Assembly (NCBI RefSeq): GCF_012726175.1 | Contig: NZ_JAASAD010000009.1 | Coordinates: 145,043 to 209,042 of the forward strand | Length of the DNA: 64,000 nucleotides | Direction: 5' to 3' | DNA from: Micromonospora sp. HNM0581 | GTDB lineage: Bacteria > Actinomycetota > Actinomycetes > Mycobacteriales > Micromonosporaceae | Part shown: positions 7,642 to 16,781 of the stretch, in pieces | Numbering within the stretch: the stretch's first letter is position 1 | Layout: each line of letters starts with the position of its first letter | The notes under the pieces: model-generated | What the model was told of the DNA's origin: nothing | The model's database searches: none | Seen by the model: the letters and a program-made list of their open reading frames with translations, nothing else | Translations under genes and position numbers: made by a program

Positions 7642-8988
7642 TCAGAGGCGGGACCAGGCTTCGGTGAGGACGGTACGGAGGATCTGCTCGATCTCGTCGA
7701 ACTGCTGCTGGTCGGCGATCAGCGGTGGGGCGAGCTGTACCACGGGGTCGCCCCGGTCATCGGCGCGGCAGTAGAGCCCGGCATCGAAGAGGGCGCTGGA
7801 GAGGAATCCGCGCAGCAGTCGCTCCGACTCGGCCCCGTCGAACGTCTCCCGCGTGCTCTTGTCCTTGACCAACTCGATGCCGTAGAAGTAGCCGTCGCCC
7901 CGGACGTCACCGACGATCGGCAGATCGTGCAGCTTCTCCAGGGTGGCGCGGAACGCCCCCTCGTTGGCGCGTACGTGCCCGATCAGGTCCTCCCGGGCGA
8001 AGACCTCCAGGTTGGCCAGGGCCACCGCGCAGGAGACCGGGTGGCCGCCGAAGGTCACCCCATGGGCGAACATGCCGGTCTCGGTCAGGAACGGCTCCAT
8101 CAGCCGGTCGCTGGCGATCATCGCGCCGAGCGGAGCATAACCAGAGGTGATCCCCTTGGCGGTGGTGATCATGTCGGGCTGGTAGCCGTAGCGCTGCGCG
8201 CCGAAGTACTCGCCGAGCCGTCCCCACGAGCAGATCACCTCGTCACTGACCAGCAGCACGTCGTACGCGTCGCAGATGTCGCGGACCCGCTCGAAGTAGC
8301 CGGGCGGCGGTGGGAAGCAGCCGCCGGAGTTCTGCACCGGCTCCAGGAAGACCGCCGCCACGGTTTCCGGCCCCTCCCGCTCGATGGCGCGGCCGATCTC
8401 CTCGGCCGCCCAACGACCGAACGCCTCCGGGTCGTCGCCGTGTTCGGGGGCCCGGTAGAAGTTGGTGTTCGGCACCTTGATTCCCCCGGGCACCAACGGC
8501 TCGAAATCCGTCTTGATGCCGGGCAGCCCGGTGATCGACAGAGCGCCCATCGACGTGCCGTGGTAGGCGATGTACCGGCTGACCACCTTGTGCTTGGTCG
8601 GCTTGCCGGTCCGCTTGAAGTACGCGCGGGCCAACTTCCAGGCCGCCTCGACGGCCTCCGAGCCGCCGGTGGTGAAGAAGACCCGGTTCAGGTCCCCCGG
8701 TGCGAGAGTGGCGATTCTCTCGGCCAGTTCGACCGCCTTCGGGTGGGCGTACGACCAGAGGGGGAAGTAAGCCAGCTCGCTGGCCTGTTTGGTGGCGGCC
8801 TCGGCAAGCTCCGCGCGCCCGTGGCCGGCGTTGACCACGAACAGCCCGGCCAGCCCGTCGAGGTAACGGCGGCCCTGGGCGTCCCAGACGTACGCACCCT
8901 CGCCGCGCACGATTGTCGGCACCTCTGTGGCGGAGTAGCTCGCCATCCGGGTGAAGTGCATCCAGAGGTGGTCGGTGGCGTCGGCCAT
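7642..8988 (-). CDS. Class III (omega) aminotransferase, likely putrescine/GABA-pyruvate type
   Basis: 448-residue PLP enzyme. PLP lysine K278 (TTAKGITSGYAPLGA), the cofactor-N1 aspartate D249 (LLVSDEVICSWGRLG) and the GGSEAVEAAWKLAR phosphate-binding region are all present, and the length is typical for the family. The enzyme moves a terminal amino group from a diamine or omega-amino acid to pyruvate or 2-oxoglutarate. The segment PVQNSGGCFPPPPGYF and the neighbouring polyamine transporter and aldehyde dehydrogenases favour putrescine, beta-alanine or GABA over ornithine; the substrate is inferred. It is transcribed toward DUF3499 and lies downstream of, on the same strand as, the Lrp-type regulator. 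Confidence 0.88.
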   Translation of the reverse strand: MADATDHLWMHFTRMASYSATEVPTIVRGEGAYVWDAQGRRYLDGLAGLFVVNAGHGRAELAEAATKQASELAYFPLWSYAHPKAVELAERIATLAPGDLNRVFFTTGGSEAVEAAWKLARAYFKRTGKPTKHKVVSRYIAYHGTSMGALSITGLPGIKTDFEPLVPGGIKVPNTNFYRAPEHGDDPEAFGRWAAEEIGRAIEREGPETVAAVFLEPVQNSGGCFPPPPGYFERVRDICDAYDVLLVSDEVICSWGRLGEYFGAQRYGYQPDMITTAKGITSGYAPLGAMIASDRLMEPFLTETGMFAHGVTFGGHPVSCAVALANLEVFAREDLIGHVRANEGAFRATLEKLHDLPIVGDVRGDGYFYGIELVKDKSTRETFDGAESERLLRGFLSSALFDAGLYCRADDRGDPVVQLAPPLIADQQQFDEIEQILRTVLTEAWSRL

Positions 8989-9296
8989 GTCAGCCCCATC
9001 GTGTCTCGGGCCGGTAAGGGGTGACCGGCCGCTCGTGTCACGGTTATCCCATAGCTCGACACCTCAAAGCAAGTGCTATCGGTTGACAAGTGCCTGATGT
9101 GCAACGAATTCGGTGCTGCTTGGCGCGGTCCTACAACGGAATCCGTACTGCCTGCCGGTGGATCCGTCATTCCTGCCTCCGGCCGCCGGGATGCGCGGGT
9201 CGCGGGGTCCTGCGGGCTCCGGCGGTCGGGTCGGCACGGGTTGCGACATGTCGAGTGGGTCCAGCGAGTGATCGAGCGGACGGCGCGCCAGGTGGA
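8989..9296. other. Non-coding gap between aminotransferase and Lrp gene, with 11-mer also found before the potD-like gene
   Basis: 308 bp with no convincing gene; the short frames across it have no ribosome binding site and no recognisable product. CAACGGAATCC at 9134-9144 recurs at 9893-9903, ahead of the polyamine-binding-protein gene. This fits one regulator acting at both promoters. Confidence 0.4.
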
Positions 9297-9809
9297 TCAG
9301 GCGGTACCCCAGCTGTAGGTCTGTTTGCGGAGCTTCAGGTAGACGAATGCCTCCGTCGAGAGCACCCCGTCGACCGCGCGCAACCGTTGCAGGATCTCCA
9401 GCAGGTGTTCGTCGTTGCGGCAGACCGCCTCGGCAAGGAGGTCGAACGAACCCGCGGTGATCACCACGTAGTCGACCTCGTCCAGCTCGGCGATGCGGTC
9501 GGCGACGCTCTCCAGGTCGCCGTCGGTCCGTAGGCCGATCATGGCCTGGCGCGGGAAACCCAGTTGAAGCGGGTCGGTGACCGCGACGATCTGCATCACC
9601 CCGGCGTCGAGCAGGCGTTGTACGCGCTGCCGTACCGCCGCCTCGGAGAGTCCCACCGCTTTGCCGATGGTGGCGTACGGGCGGCGGCCGTCCTCCTGGA
9701 GCTGTTCGATGATCTGCTTCGCCACGTCGTCGAGCAGGGCGTGACTGGCGCCTTCGCGCACACTCACCCGGCGCCCGCCGGTGCCGTTCTCCTGCTGCCG
9801 GTTCGTCAT
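9297..9809 (-). CDS. Lrp/AsnC-family transcriptional regulator
   Basis: 170 residues. An N-terminal winged helix-turn-helix (about 26-75: LDDVAKQIIEQLQEDGRRPYATIG...LSEAAVRQRVQRLLDAGVMQIVAV) is followed by the RAM ligand-binding domain (about 85-160). The N-terminus has ~25 extra basic/polar residues. Lrp/AsnC proteins sense amino acids or related metabolites and bind DNA as octamers or similar assemblies. The gene sits between the aminotransferase and the divergent polyamine transporter, so it very likely controls both. Inverted repeats in the divergent region at 9862-9894 are candidate binding sites. Confidence 0.92.
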   Translation of the reverse strand: MTNRQQENGTGGRRVSVREGASHALLDDVAKQIIEQLQEDGRRPYATIGKAVGLSEAAVRQRVQRLLDAGVMQIVAVTDPLQLGFPRQAMIGLRTDGDLESVADRIAELDEVDYVVITAGSFDLLAEAVCRNDEHLLEILQRLRAVDGVLSTEAFVYLKLRKQTYSWGTA

Positions 9810-9861
9810 CGAACGCTCCCCCAGTTCGTCACCGGGGTGAGCCTAGCGCTACGAGTCACTC

Positions 9862-9920
9862 TGCCGTAATTCGTCGTCAGGCGCTATTGCGGCAACGGAA
9901 TCCCTTGTGAGTGAGGGTTT
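9862..9920. promoter_or_regulatory. Candidate operators in the lrp / polyamine transporter divergent region
   Basis: TGCCGTAAT (9862-9870) and ATTGCGGCA (9886-9894) form an inverted repeat with one mismatch. AATCCCT (9899-9905) and AGGGTTT (9914-9920) form a second one. Both lie between the divergent starts at 9809 and 10012, where an autoregulating Lrp protein would bind. Confidence 0.4.
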
Positions 9921-10011
9921 CTCATGTCAGGATCAGTCGTCCATCGCCACTGACCCTCCAGCCGGCGCGTACCCCGTCCCGCCGCCGACGATCAGCCATA
10001 GGAGTCGTCAC

Positions 10012-11196
10012 ATGCGTAGTGCCTTCCGGCCCCTCACTCGGCGTGGCCTGCTCACCGGCACCCTCGGCTCGGCCGCGCTGCTCGCCGCCGGCGGCAGCCT
10101 GGCCGGCTGTGGCACGCCCGCCGCACAGCAGACCGAGGAGGGCTGCGTCAGCGAGGACCTGTCCGGCACCGAGAAGACGCTCGCCTTCTCCAACTGGCCG
10201 CAGTACATGGACGTCGACGAGGACGACGAATCGAAACGTCCCAGCCTGGACGAGTTCGTCAGCAGGACCGGCATCAAGGTGGCGTACTCCGAGGACGTCA
10301 ACGACAACAACGAGTTCTTCGGCAAGGTGCAGAACCAGCTCGCAGCCTGCCAGAGCACCGGCCGCGACATCATGGTCCTCACCGACTGGATGGCCGCCCG
10401 GATGATCCGCCTCGGCTGGCTGCAGATGCTCGACGGGACGAAGATGCCCAACGTCGCGGCCAACATCCTGCCGTCACTGCGTAACCGTCCGTTCGATGTC
10501 GACAACCAGTACGCCGTGCCGTGGCAGTCCGGCCTCGCCGGTCTCGCCTACAACGGACGGGTCACCGGGGAGATCCGTACCGTCGACGAACTGTTGACCC
10601 GCCCCGACCTGAAGGGCAAGGTGACCGCGCTCAGCGAGATGCGGGACACCATGGGCCTGCTGCTGATGTCCAACGGGCACAACCCGGCGGACTTCACCGC
10701 CAACCAGTTCGACGACGCGCTCAACAAGCTCAAGCGGGCGGTGAACTCCGGGCAGATCCGACGCTTCACCGGCAACGACTACGCGCCGGACCTGGCCAAA
10801 GGGGATATCGCCGCGTGTGTCGGCTGGTCCGGGGACATCATCCAACTCGGCTTCGAGGACGAACAGATCAAGTTCGTGGTGCCCGACTCCGGGGTGATGC
10901 TCTGGTCGGACAACATGCTGGTGCCGAACCAGGCCAGCCACAAGACCAACGCCGAAGAGCTGATCAACTACTACTACGAGCCGGCGGTCGCCGCCCAACT
11001 CGCCGCGTACGTCAACTACATCTGCCCGGTGCAGGGCGCACAGGCGGAGATGGAAAAGATCGATCCGGAGCTGGCCGCCAACCCGCTGATCTTCCCGGAC
11101 GAGGCCATGCTGTCCCGTTCCCGGGTCTTCATGGCTCTGGACGAGACGCAGGAACGCGAGTACGAAGCCAAGTTCCAGCAGGTCATCGGAGCGTGA
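10012..11196 (+). CDS. Polyamine-type ABC transporter substrate-binding lipoprotein (PotD/PotF-like)
   Basis: 394 residues. The N-terminus combines a twin-arginine motif (R10-R11, TRRGLLTG) with a lipobox LAGC at 30-33, so it is probably a Tat-exported lipoprotein. The mature part has the PotD-family features: SNWPQYMDVDE near the start, GRDIMVLTDWMAARM, YAVPWQSGLAGLAYN and the closing segment with ALSEMRDTMGLLL. It would capture spermidine or putrescine outside the membrane. ATG 10012 follows AGGAG at 10000-10004; an in-frame start at 9907 adds 35 non-signal residues and is rejected. It is the first gene of an operon with ATPase and permeases (1-bp gap to the next start). Confidence 0.9.
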   Translation: MRSAFRPLTRRGLLTGTLGSAALLAAGGSLAGCGTPAAQQTEEGCVSEDLSGTEKTLAFSNWPQYMDVDEDDESKRPSLDEFVSRTGIKVAYSEDVNDNNEFFGKVQNQLAACQSTGRDIMVLTDWMAARMIRLGWLQMLDGTKMPNVAANILPSLRNRPFDVDNQYAVPWQSGLAGLAYNGRVTGEIRTVDELLTRPDLKGKVTALSEMRDTMGLLLMSNGHNPADFTANQFDDALNKLKRAVNSGQIRRFTGNDYAPDLAKGDIAACVGWSGDIIQLGFEDEQIKFVVPDSGVMLWSDNMLVPNQASHKTNAEELINYYYEPAVAAQLAAYVNYICPVQGAQAEMEKIDPELAANPLIFPDEAMLSRSRVFMALDETQEREYEAKFQQVIGA

Positions 11197-11197
11197 G

Positions 11198-12349
11198 ATG
11201 GCTCGGGACACTCCGGCCGGCGATCTGAGGCTGGCCAACCTCACCAAGACCTTCGGCGCCTTCACCGCTGTCGACAGCCTCAACCTGACGATTCCGCAGG
11301 GTTCGTTCTTCGCTCTGCTCGGTGCCTCCGGCTGCGGTAAGACCACCACCCTGCGGATGGTCGCCGGGCTGGAGCGACCCACAAGCGGGCAGGTGCTGCT
11401 CGGCGACCGGGACATCGCGCGACTGCGGCCCCACAAGCGGCCGGTGAACACGGTGTTCCAGAGCTACGCGCTCTTTCCCCACCTGGACATCTTCGAGAAC
11501 GTCGCCTTCGGGCCGCGGCGACGCGGAATCCGCGCGGTCGACGAGCAGGTGCGGCAGATGCTGTCCCTGGTGCAGCTGGACGGGTACGGGCGGCGACGGC
11601 CCGCGCAACTCTCCGGCGGCCAGCAGCAGCGCGTCGCGCTGGCCCGGGCCCTCATCAACCAGCCTCAGGTGCTGCTTCTCGACGAACCGCTGGGCGCGCT
11701 CGACCTCAAACTGCGTCGCCAGATGCAGATCGAACTCAAACGCATCCAGACCGAGGTCGGCATCACCTTCGTACACGTCACCCACGACCAGGAGGAAGCC
11801 ATGACGATGGCGGACACGGTCGCGGTGATGAACGCCGGCCGGATCGAGCAACTAGGTCCTCCCGCCGAGATCTACGAGTTCCCGGCGACCGCCTTCGTGG
11901 CCAACTTCCTCGGCCAGTCCAACCTGATAGCCGGCGACGTCTTCGGCCGCAGCGGCAGCGACCTGCTGGTGACCGCACACGGAGCGCGGTTCTCGGTGCC
12001 CGCCGGCCGCTCCCGCACCGACCACGGCCCGGTCTTCGTGGGAGTACGTCCGGAGAAGCTGCACCTGGCCGATACGGCGGTTCAGGTGCCCGCCGGCAGG
12101 CAGCACCTCGAAGGCACCGTGACCGACGCCTCCTACGTCGGGGTCAGCACGCAGTACCTGCTGCGTACCGGCTGGGGCAGCGAGCTGAGCGTGTTCGTCG
12201 CCAACAGCGGCGCCCAGCAGCGCTTCGCCGTCGGCGATCGGGCCGTGGCGTACTGGGATCCCCGGCACGCCTTCCTGCTCGGCCGCCGCGCCGACGAGGA
12301 GGACCGGACCATCCCGGTGCTCGACGAGCCGATCGGTGCGTCCTCATGA
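11198..12349 (+). CDS. Polyamine-type ABC transporter ATPase (PotA-like)
   Basis: 383 residues. The ATPase domain has Walker A GASGCGKT (42-49), Q88 of the Q-loop, signature LSGGQ (138-142), Walker B LLLDEP (159-164) and the H-loop H196. The C-terminal ~120 residues form a TOBE domain as in PotA/MalK-type importers. It starts one base after the stop of the binding-protein gene, so translation is coupled. It powers import by the two permeases that follow. Confidence 0.93.
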   Translation: MARDTPAGDLRLANLTKTFGAFTAVDSLNLTIPQGSFFALLGASGCGKTTTLRMVAGLERPTSGQVLLGDRDIARLRPHKRPVNTVFQSYALFPHLDIFENVAFGPRRRGIRAVDEQVRQMLSLVQLDGYGRRRPAQLSGGQQQRVALARALINQPQVLLLDEPLGALDLKLRRQMQIELKRIQTEVGITFVHVTHDQEEAMTMADTVAVMNAGRIEQLGPPAEIYEFPATAFVANFLGQSNLIAGDVFGRSGSDLLVTAHGARFSVPAGRSRTDHGPVFVGVRPEKLHLADTAVQVPAGRQHLEGTVTDASYVGVSTQYLLRTGWGSELSVFVANSGAQQRFAVGDRAVAYWDPRHAFLLGRRADEEDRTIPVLDEPIGASS

Positions 12350-12371
12350 GCCACCGAAGTGAGGCCGTCCG

Positions 12372-13286
12372 GTGAGCGCGTTGGCTCACGCACCGACCGG
12401 CTCCGGGCAGCCGGCGTCGCCGCCGCCGGCTGCCCGATCGGGGCGTCACCGGCTGCTGCCGTACCTGCTGCTGCTGCCGGGCGCGGCCTGGCTGTTCCTC
12501 TTCTTCGTCGTGCCGTTGGTGCAACTCGCCGCCGCCAGCCTGTACGACCCCTCCGGTTCGCTCTCCACCGGGTACACGCTGACCTGGGCGGTCGGCAACT
12601 ATCCGACGGCGTTGCAGGCGTACTGGCCGCAGTTCGGTCGGTCGTTCCTCTTCGCGGGTATCGCACTGGTCCTGGCGTTGCTGATGGGCTACCCGTTGGC
12701 CTACGCGATCGCCCAGAAGGCCGGCAGGTGGAAGAACCTGCTGCTGGTCTGCGTGATCGCGCCGATGTTCACCAGCTTCCTGGTGCGTACCCTGGCCTGG
12801 AAGACGATCCTGTCGGACAACGGTTGGCTGGTCGGGCTGCTGCGCGACGTGCACCTGCTCGGCCCGGACGGTCGACTACTGGCCACCCCGATCGCGGTGG
12901 TGCTCGGCCTGACGTACAACTTCCTGCCGTTCCTGGTGCTCCCGCTGTACGCGAGCCTGGAACGGCTCGACCACCGGCTGCTGGAAGCAGCGAGCGACCT
13001 GTACGCCAGTCCGCTGAGGACCTTCCGGCGGGTGACGTTGCCACTGTCGATGCCGGGGCTGATCGCCGGCACCTTGCTCTTCTTCATCCCGGCGACCGGC
13101 GACTACATCAACGCGGAGCTGCTCGGCACCCCGAACGAATACATGATCGGCAACGTGATCGACTCGGCGTTCCTGGTCCGGCTCGACTACCCGCAGGGCG
13201 CCGCACTGTCGTTCCTGCTGATGTCGGCGATCCTCGCGGTGGTCTTCGGCTACCTACGCCGCGCCGGCACTGAGGAGGTGCTGTGA
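12372..13286 (+). CDS. Polyamine-type ABC transporter permease 1 (PotB-like)
   Basis: 304 residues with six predicted membrane helices and the EAA loop (EAASDLYASPLRTFRRVTLP) that docks on the ATPase. The protein begins with ~30 disordered residues. A GTG start is used 22 bp after the ATPase stop. Its stop overlaps the next start as GTGA. Confidence 0.92.
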   Translation: MSALAHAPTGSGQPASPPPAARSGRHRLLPYLLLLPGAAWLFLFFVVPLVQLAAASLYDPSGSLSTGYTLTWAVGNYPTALQAYWPQFGRSFLFAGIALVLALLMGYPLAYAIAQKAGRWKNLLLVCVIAPMFTSFLVRTLAWKTILSDNGWLVGLLRDVHLLGPDGRLLATPIAVVLGLTYNFLPFLVLPLYASLERLDHRLLEAASDLYASPLRTFRRVTLPLSMPGLIAGTLLFFIPATGDYINAELLGTPNEYMIGNVIDSAFLVRLDYPQGAALSFLLMSAILAVVFGYLRRAGTEEVL

Positions 13287-14122
13287 GCGTGCGGATCTCA
13301 CGGTGGTTGGCCGAACACTGGGTGCTCGGCGTGGCGTTGCTCGTCCTCGGCTACCTCTTCCTGCCGATCGGCGTGGTCGCCGGGCTGTCGTTCAACCGCC
13401 CGTCCAGCCGACTGTCGTACGACTTCAACGAGTTCACCCTCGACAACTGGCGTAACCCGTGCGCTACCTCCGACATGTGCGACGCGGTGCTGCGCAGTGT
13501 GCAGATCGGGTTCCTCGCCACCGTGGTGGCCACCGTGCTCGGCACACTCATGGCCTTCGCCCTGGCCCGGCACCGGTTCAGGGGTCGTTCCGGGTTGAAC
13601 GTCCTGATCTTCCTGCCGATGGCGACGCCGGAGCTGGTGCTGGGTACCTCACTGCTCGCCCTGTTCGTCTCCGGCGGGGTACCACTCGGTTTCTGGACCA
13701 TCGTCATCGCGCATGTCATGTTCTGCGTCTCGTTCGTGGTGGTGACCGTCAAGGCGCGACTGTCCGGTATGGACGGGCGGTTGGAAGAAGCCGCGATGGA
13801 CCTGTACGCCAGCGAGTGGCAGACGTTCCGCCGGATCACCCTGCCGCTGGTGTTGCCCGGCATCGTGGCCGCCGCCCTGCTCGCGTTCTCACTGAGCTTC
13901 GACGACTTCATCGTCACGAACTTCAACTCCGGAACCACCGTCACGTTCCCCATGTACGTCTGGGGCGCCGCCCAGCGTGGCATCCCGCCGCAGGTGAACG
14001 TCATCGGTACGGCCATGTTCGCGGTCGCTCTGCTGCTGGTGCTGGCCACGTCGCTGCGCGGACGGCGGGCCCGCCGGGCGGCCATCGCCCCCGCTCCCCG
14101 CCAGGTGGGCGGCCGGCCGTGA
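13283..14122 (+). CDS. Polyamine-type ABC transporter permease 2 (PotC-like)
   Basis: 279 residues with six membrane helices and the EAA loop EAAMDLYASEWQTFRRITLP. The motif LSFDDFIVTNFNSG near residues 205-220 is characteristic of PotC/PotI proteins. It pairs with the preceding permease. Start and stop both use 4-bp GTGA overlaps with the neighbours, showing one operon. Confidence 0.93.
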   Translation: MSVRISRWLAEHWVLGVALLVLGYLFLPIGVVAGLSFNRPSSRLSYDFNEFTLDNWRNPCATSDMCDAVLRSVQIGFLATVVATVLGTLMAFALARHRFRGRSGLNVLIFLPMATPELVLGTSLLALFVSGGVPLGFWTIVIAHVMFCVSFVVVTVKARLSGMDGRLEEAAMDLYASEWQTFRRITLPLVLPGIVAAALLAFSLSFDDFIVTNFNSGTTVTFPMYVWGAAQRGIPPQVNVIGTAMFAVALLLVLATSLRGRRARRAAIAPAPRQVGGRP

Positions 14123-15522
14123 CCCGGGCCCTCGCCGACGCGCTACGGGTGCCGTACTGGCTGGACCGGCCGGAACGGCCCGATCCGTTGCCGCCGCTGA
14201 CCGGCGCCACCGGCGCCGACCTGCTCGTCATCGGTGGCGGCTACAGCGGACTGTGGGCGGCGCTGTTGGCCCGGCAGGCCGACCCGGGGCGGGACGTGCT
14301 GCTCGTCGAGGCCGGCACCTGCGGGTGGGCGGCCTCCGGTCGCAACGGCGGTTTCTGTGCCGCCTCGCTCACCCACGGGCTGGCCAACGGGGCACGACGG
14401 TTCCCCGACGAAATCGGTGAACTGGAGCGGCTCGGTCGGGACAATCTCGACGCGATCGAGGTGGCGGTGGCGGAACACCGGATCGACTGCGACTTCGAGC
14501 GCACCGGCGAACTCTCCGTCGCCGTCGAGCCGTACCAGCTCGCCGGGCTGGCCGAGGAGGTCGAGCTGGCTGGCCGGTTCGGTCACCAGGTGACCCTGCT
14601 CGACGCCGACGAGGTGCGCGCCGAGGTGGATTCGCCGACCTACCTCGGCGGACTGTGGGACCGGGACCGGGTGGCGATGCTCGACCCGGCCCGACTGGCC
14701 TGGGGGTTGCGCCGTGCCTGCCTGGCGGCGGGCGTACGGATCCACGAACACACCCGGGTCGCCGGGTTGCGCAAGGACGGTGGTGCGCTGCTCGCGCGTA
14801 CCGTCGGGCCCGACGGCGTGCCGGGGGCGGTGCGTGCCGGGCGGGTGGTGCTCGCCACGAACGCCTTCCCGCCGCTGCTGCGTCGGCTACGGGCCCGGAT
14901 CGTGCCGGTGTACGACTACGCCCTGATGACCGAACCGCTGACCTCGGCGCAGCGGGACTCCGTAGGTTGGCGCAACCGGCAGGGGCTGGCGGACCTGGGC
15001 AACCAGTTCCACTACTACCGGATCACCGGCGACAACCGGATCCTGTTCGGCGGCTATGACGCCGTCTACCACTACGGCAACCGGATGACACCCACGCTGG
15101 AGCAGCGGGACGCCACCTTCACCGCCCTGGCCGCGCACTTCTTCACCACCTTTCCGCAGCTCCACGGGGTGCGGTTCAGTCACCGCTGGGGTGGCGTGAT
15201 CGACACCTGCACCCGGTTCTTCCCGTTCTTCGGCACCGCCCACGACGGTCGGCTCGCCTACGCCACCGGCTACACCGGGCTCGGCGTCGGTGCGACCCGG
15301 TTCGGTGCCCGGGTGATGCTCGACCTGCTCGACGGCGCCGACACGCCACTGACCCGGCTCGGCCTGGTCCGCGTCCGGCCGCTGCCGTTCCCGCCCGAAC
15401 CGGTCCGGGCGGTGGGCATCGGGCTCACCCGCTGGTCCCTGGCCCGCGCCGATGCTCGACAGGGGCGGCGCAACCTCTGGCTCCGTACGCTCGATCGATG
15501 TGGTTTGGGGTTCGACTCGTGA
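14119..15522 (+). CDS. FAD-dependent amine/amino-acid oxidoreductase (DadA/PuuB-like)
   Basis: 467 residues from GTG 14119, which overlaps the upstream stop; the frame is open much further upstream but that part runs antisensibly through the permease gene. The dinucleotide-binding motif is VIGGGYSGLW (37-46), followed by the GR(N)GGF segment (SGRNGGFCAASL) typical of the DadA/glycine-oxidase fold, and a C-terminal FAD motif (GYTGLGVGATRFGARV). The family oxidises primary or secondary amines. In this operon a polyamine or gamma-glutamyl-polyamine is the likely substrate. No GlnA-like gamma-glutamylpolyamine synthetase is in the window, so direct oxidation is equally possible. Confidence 0.87.
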   Translation: MTRALADALRVPYWLDRPERPDPLPPLTGATGADLLVIGGGYSGLWAALLARQADPGRDVLLVEAGTCGWAASGRNGGFCAASLTHGLANGARRFPDEIGELERLGRDNLDAIEVAVAEHRIDCDFERTGELSVAVEPYQLAGLAEEVELAGRFGHQVTLLDADEVRAEVDSPTYLGGLWDRDRVAMLDPARLAWGLRRACLAAGVRIHEHTRVAGLRKDGGALLARTVGPDGVPGAVRAGRVVLATNAFPPLLRRLRARIVPVYDYALMTEPLTSAQRDSVGWRNRQGLADLGNQFHYYRITGDNRILFGGYDAVYHYGNRMTPTLEQRDATFTALAAHFFTTFPQLHGVRFSHRWGGVIDTCTRFFPFFGTAHDGRLAYATGYTGLGVGATRFGARVMLDLLDGADTPLTRLGLVRVRPLPFPPEPVRAVGIGLTRWSLARADARQGRRNLWLRTLDRCGLGFDS

Positions 15523-16781
15523 TGCGTATCCTGCTCGTAGGTGCCGGCGGTGTCGGTTCCGCGGTGGTCGCCATCGCGGCCCGGCGGGAGTTCTTCGAGA
15601 CCATCGTGGTCGCCGACCATGACGCCGGCCGTGCGGCACGGGCAGTCGCCGGCCGCGACGCCCGCTTCGTCGCCGCCGCAGTCGACGCCGCTTCCGCTGA
15701 CGCGGTCGCCGCGCTCTGCCGGGAACATCGGATCACCCACGTGCTCAACGCGGTCGACCCCCGCTTCGTCATGCCGATCTTCGACGGTGCCCACGCAGCC
15801 GGTGCGGACTACCTCGACATGGCGATGTCACTGTCGCGGCCACACCCGGCCCGGCCCTACCAGGAGACCGGGGTGAAACTCGGCGACGAGCAGTTCGCGG
15901 TGGCCGACCGATGGGCGGAGTCGGGTCGGTTGGCGCTGTGCGGCATCGGGGTCGAGCCGGGCCTGTCCGACGTGTTCGCCCGCTACGCCGCCGACGAACT
16001 CTTCGCCGAGATCGACGAGATCGGGGTACGTGACGGGGCCAACCTGACCGTGGACGGGTACGACTTCGCGCCGTCGTTCTCGATCTGGACCACGATCGAG
16101 GAGTGCCTCAACCCGCCGGTCATCTGGGAGGCCGGGCGCGGCTGGTACACCACCGAGCCGTTCAGTGAGCCGGAGGTCTTCCACTTTCCGGCGGGCATCG
16201 GGCCGGTCGAGTGCGTCAACGTCGAACACGAGGAGGTGCTGCTGATCCCGCGGTGGGTGTCGGCCCGGCGGGTCACCTTCAAGTACGGGCTCGGCGACGA
16301 GTTCGTCGGAGTGCTCAAGACCCTGCACAAGCTGGGCCTGTCCGCGACCTCGCCGGTACGGGTGGGTGACGTGTCGGTGTCACCGCGGGACGTGGTGGCG
16401 GCCTGCCTACCCGATCCGGCCACCCTGGGCGACCGGATGCGCGGGAAGACCTGCGCCGGCACCTGGGTCCGGGGGACCGGTGTCGACGGCCGGCCGCGGG
16501 AGGTCTACCTCTACCACGTGGTCGACAACGAATGGTCGATGCGGGAGTACGGCCACCAGGCGGTGGTCTGGCAGACAGCCGTGAACCCGGTCGTCGCGCT
16601 GGAACTCTTGGCCGCTGGCACCTGGTCGGGTGTCGGGGTGCTCGGCCCGGAGGCGTTGCCGCCGGGACCCTTCCTCGACCTGCTGACCGGCTACGGCTCA
16701 CCCTGGGGCCTCGAAGACTCCTCGCTCGCCGAAGGTAAGCGGATCGTCCGTACCGGCGGGTCGACGGCGTACGTACCCTGA
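15522..16781 (+). CDS. Saccharopine dehydrogenase (LYS9)-family protein
   Basis: 419 residues. The Rossmann motif GAGGVG (7-12) opens the protein and the C-terminal part has the LYS9-type fold (DGYDFAPSFSIWTTIEECLNPP, RVTFKYGLG). The family includes saccharopine reductases and carboxy(nor)spermidine dehydrogenases, which join or split an amine and an oxo acid semialdehyde. The ATG overlaps the oxidase stop by one base (TGATG); GTG 15519 is an alternative. As last gene of a polyamine uptake and oxidation operon it may act on an aminoaldehyde or imine produced by the oxidase. This is inference; no decarboxylase partner is present. Confidence 0.8.
   Translation: MRILLVGAGGVGSAVVAIAARREFFETIVVADHDAGRAARAVAGRDARFVAAAVDAASADAVAALCREHRITHVLNAVDPRFVMPIFDGAHAAGADYLDMAMSLSRPHPARPYQETGVKLGDEQFAVADRWAESGRLALCGIGVEPGLSDVFARYAADELFAEIDEIGVRDGANLTVDGYDFAPSFSIWTTIEECLNPPVIWEAGRGWYTTEPFSEPEVFHFPAGIGPVECVNVEHEEVLLIPRWVSARRVTFKYGLGDEFVGVLKTLHKLGLSATSPVRVGDVSVSPRDVVAACLPDPATLGDRMRGKTCAGTWVRGTGVDGRPREVYLYHVVDNEWSMREYGHQAVVWQTAVNPVVALELLAAGTWSGVGVLGPEALPPGPFLDLLTGYGSPWGLEDSSLAEGKRIVRTGGSTAYVP

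Noticed and set aside
9073..9318. 81-codon frame in the aminotransferase-lrp gap
   Set aside because: No ribosome binding site, unusual composition, and it overlaps the end of the lrp gene on the other strand.
13459..14118. Upstream extension of the FAD oxidase frame
   Set aside because: It runs in another frame through the PotC-like gene; the GTGA overlap at 14119 gives a complete enzyme.
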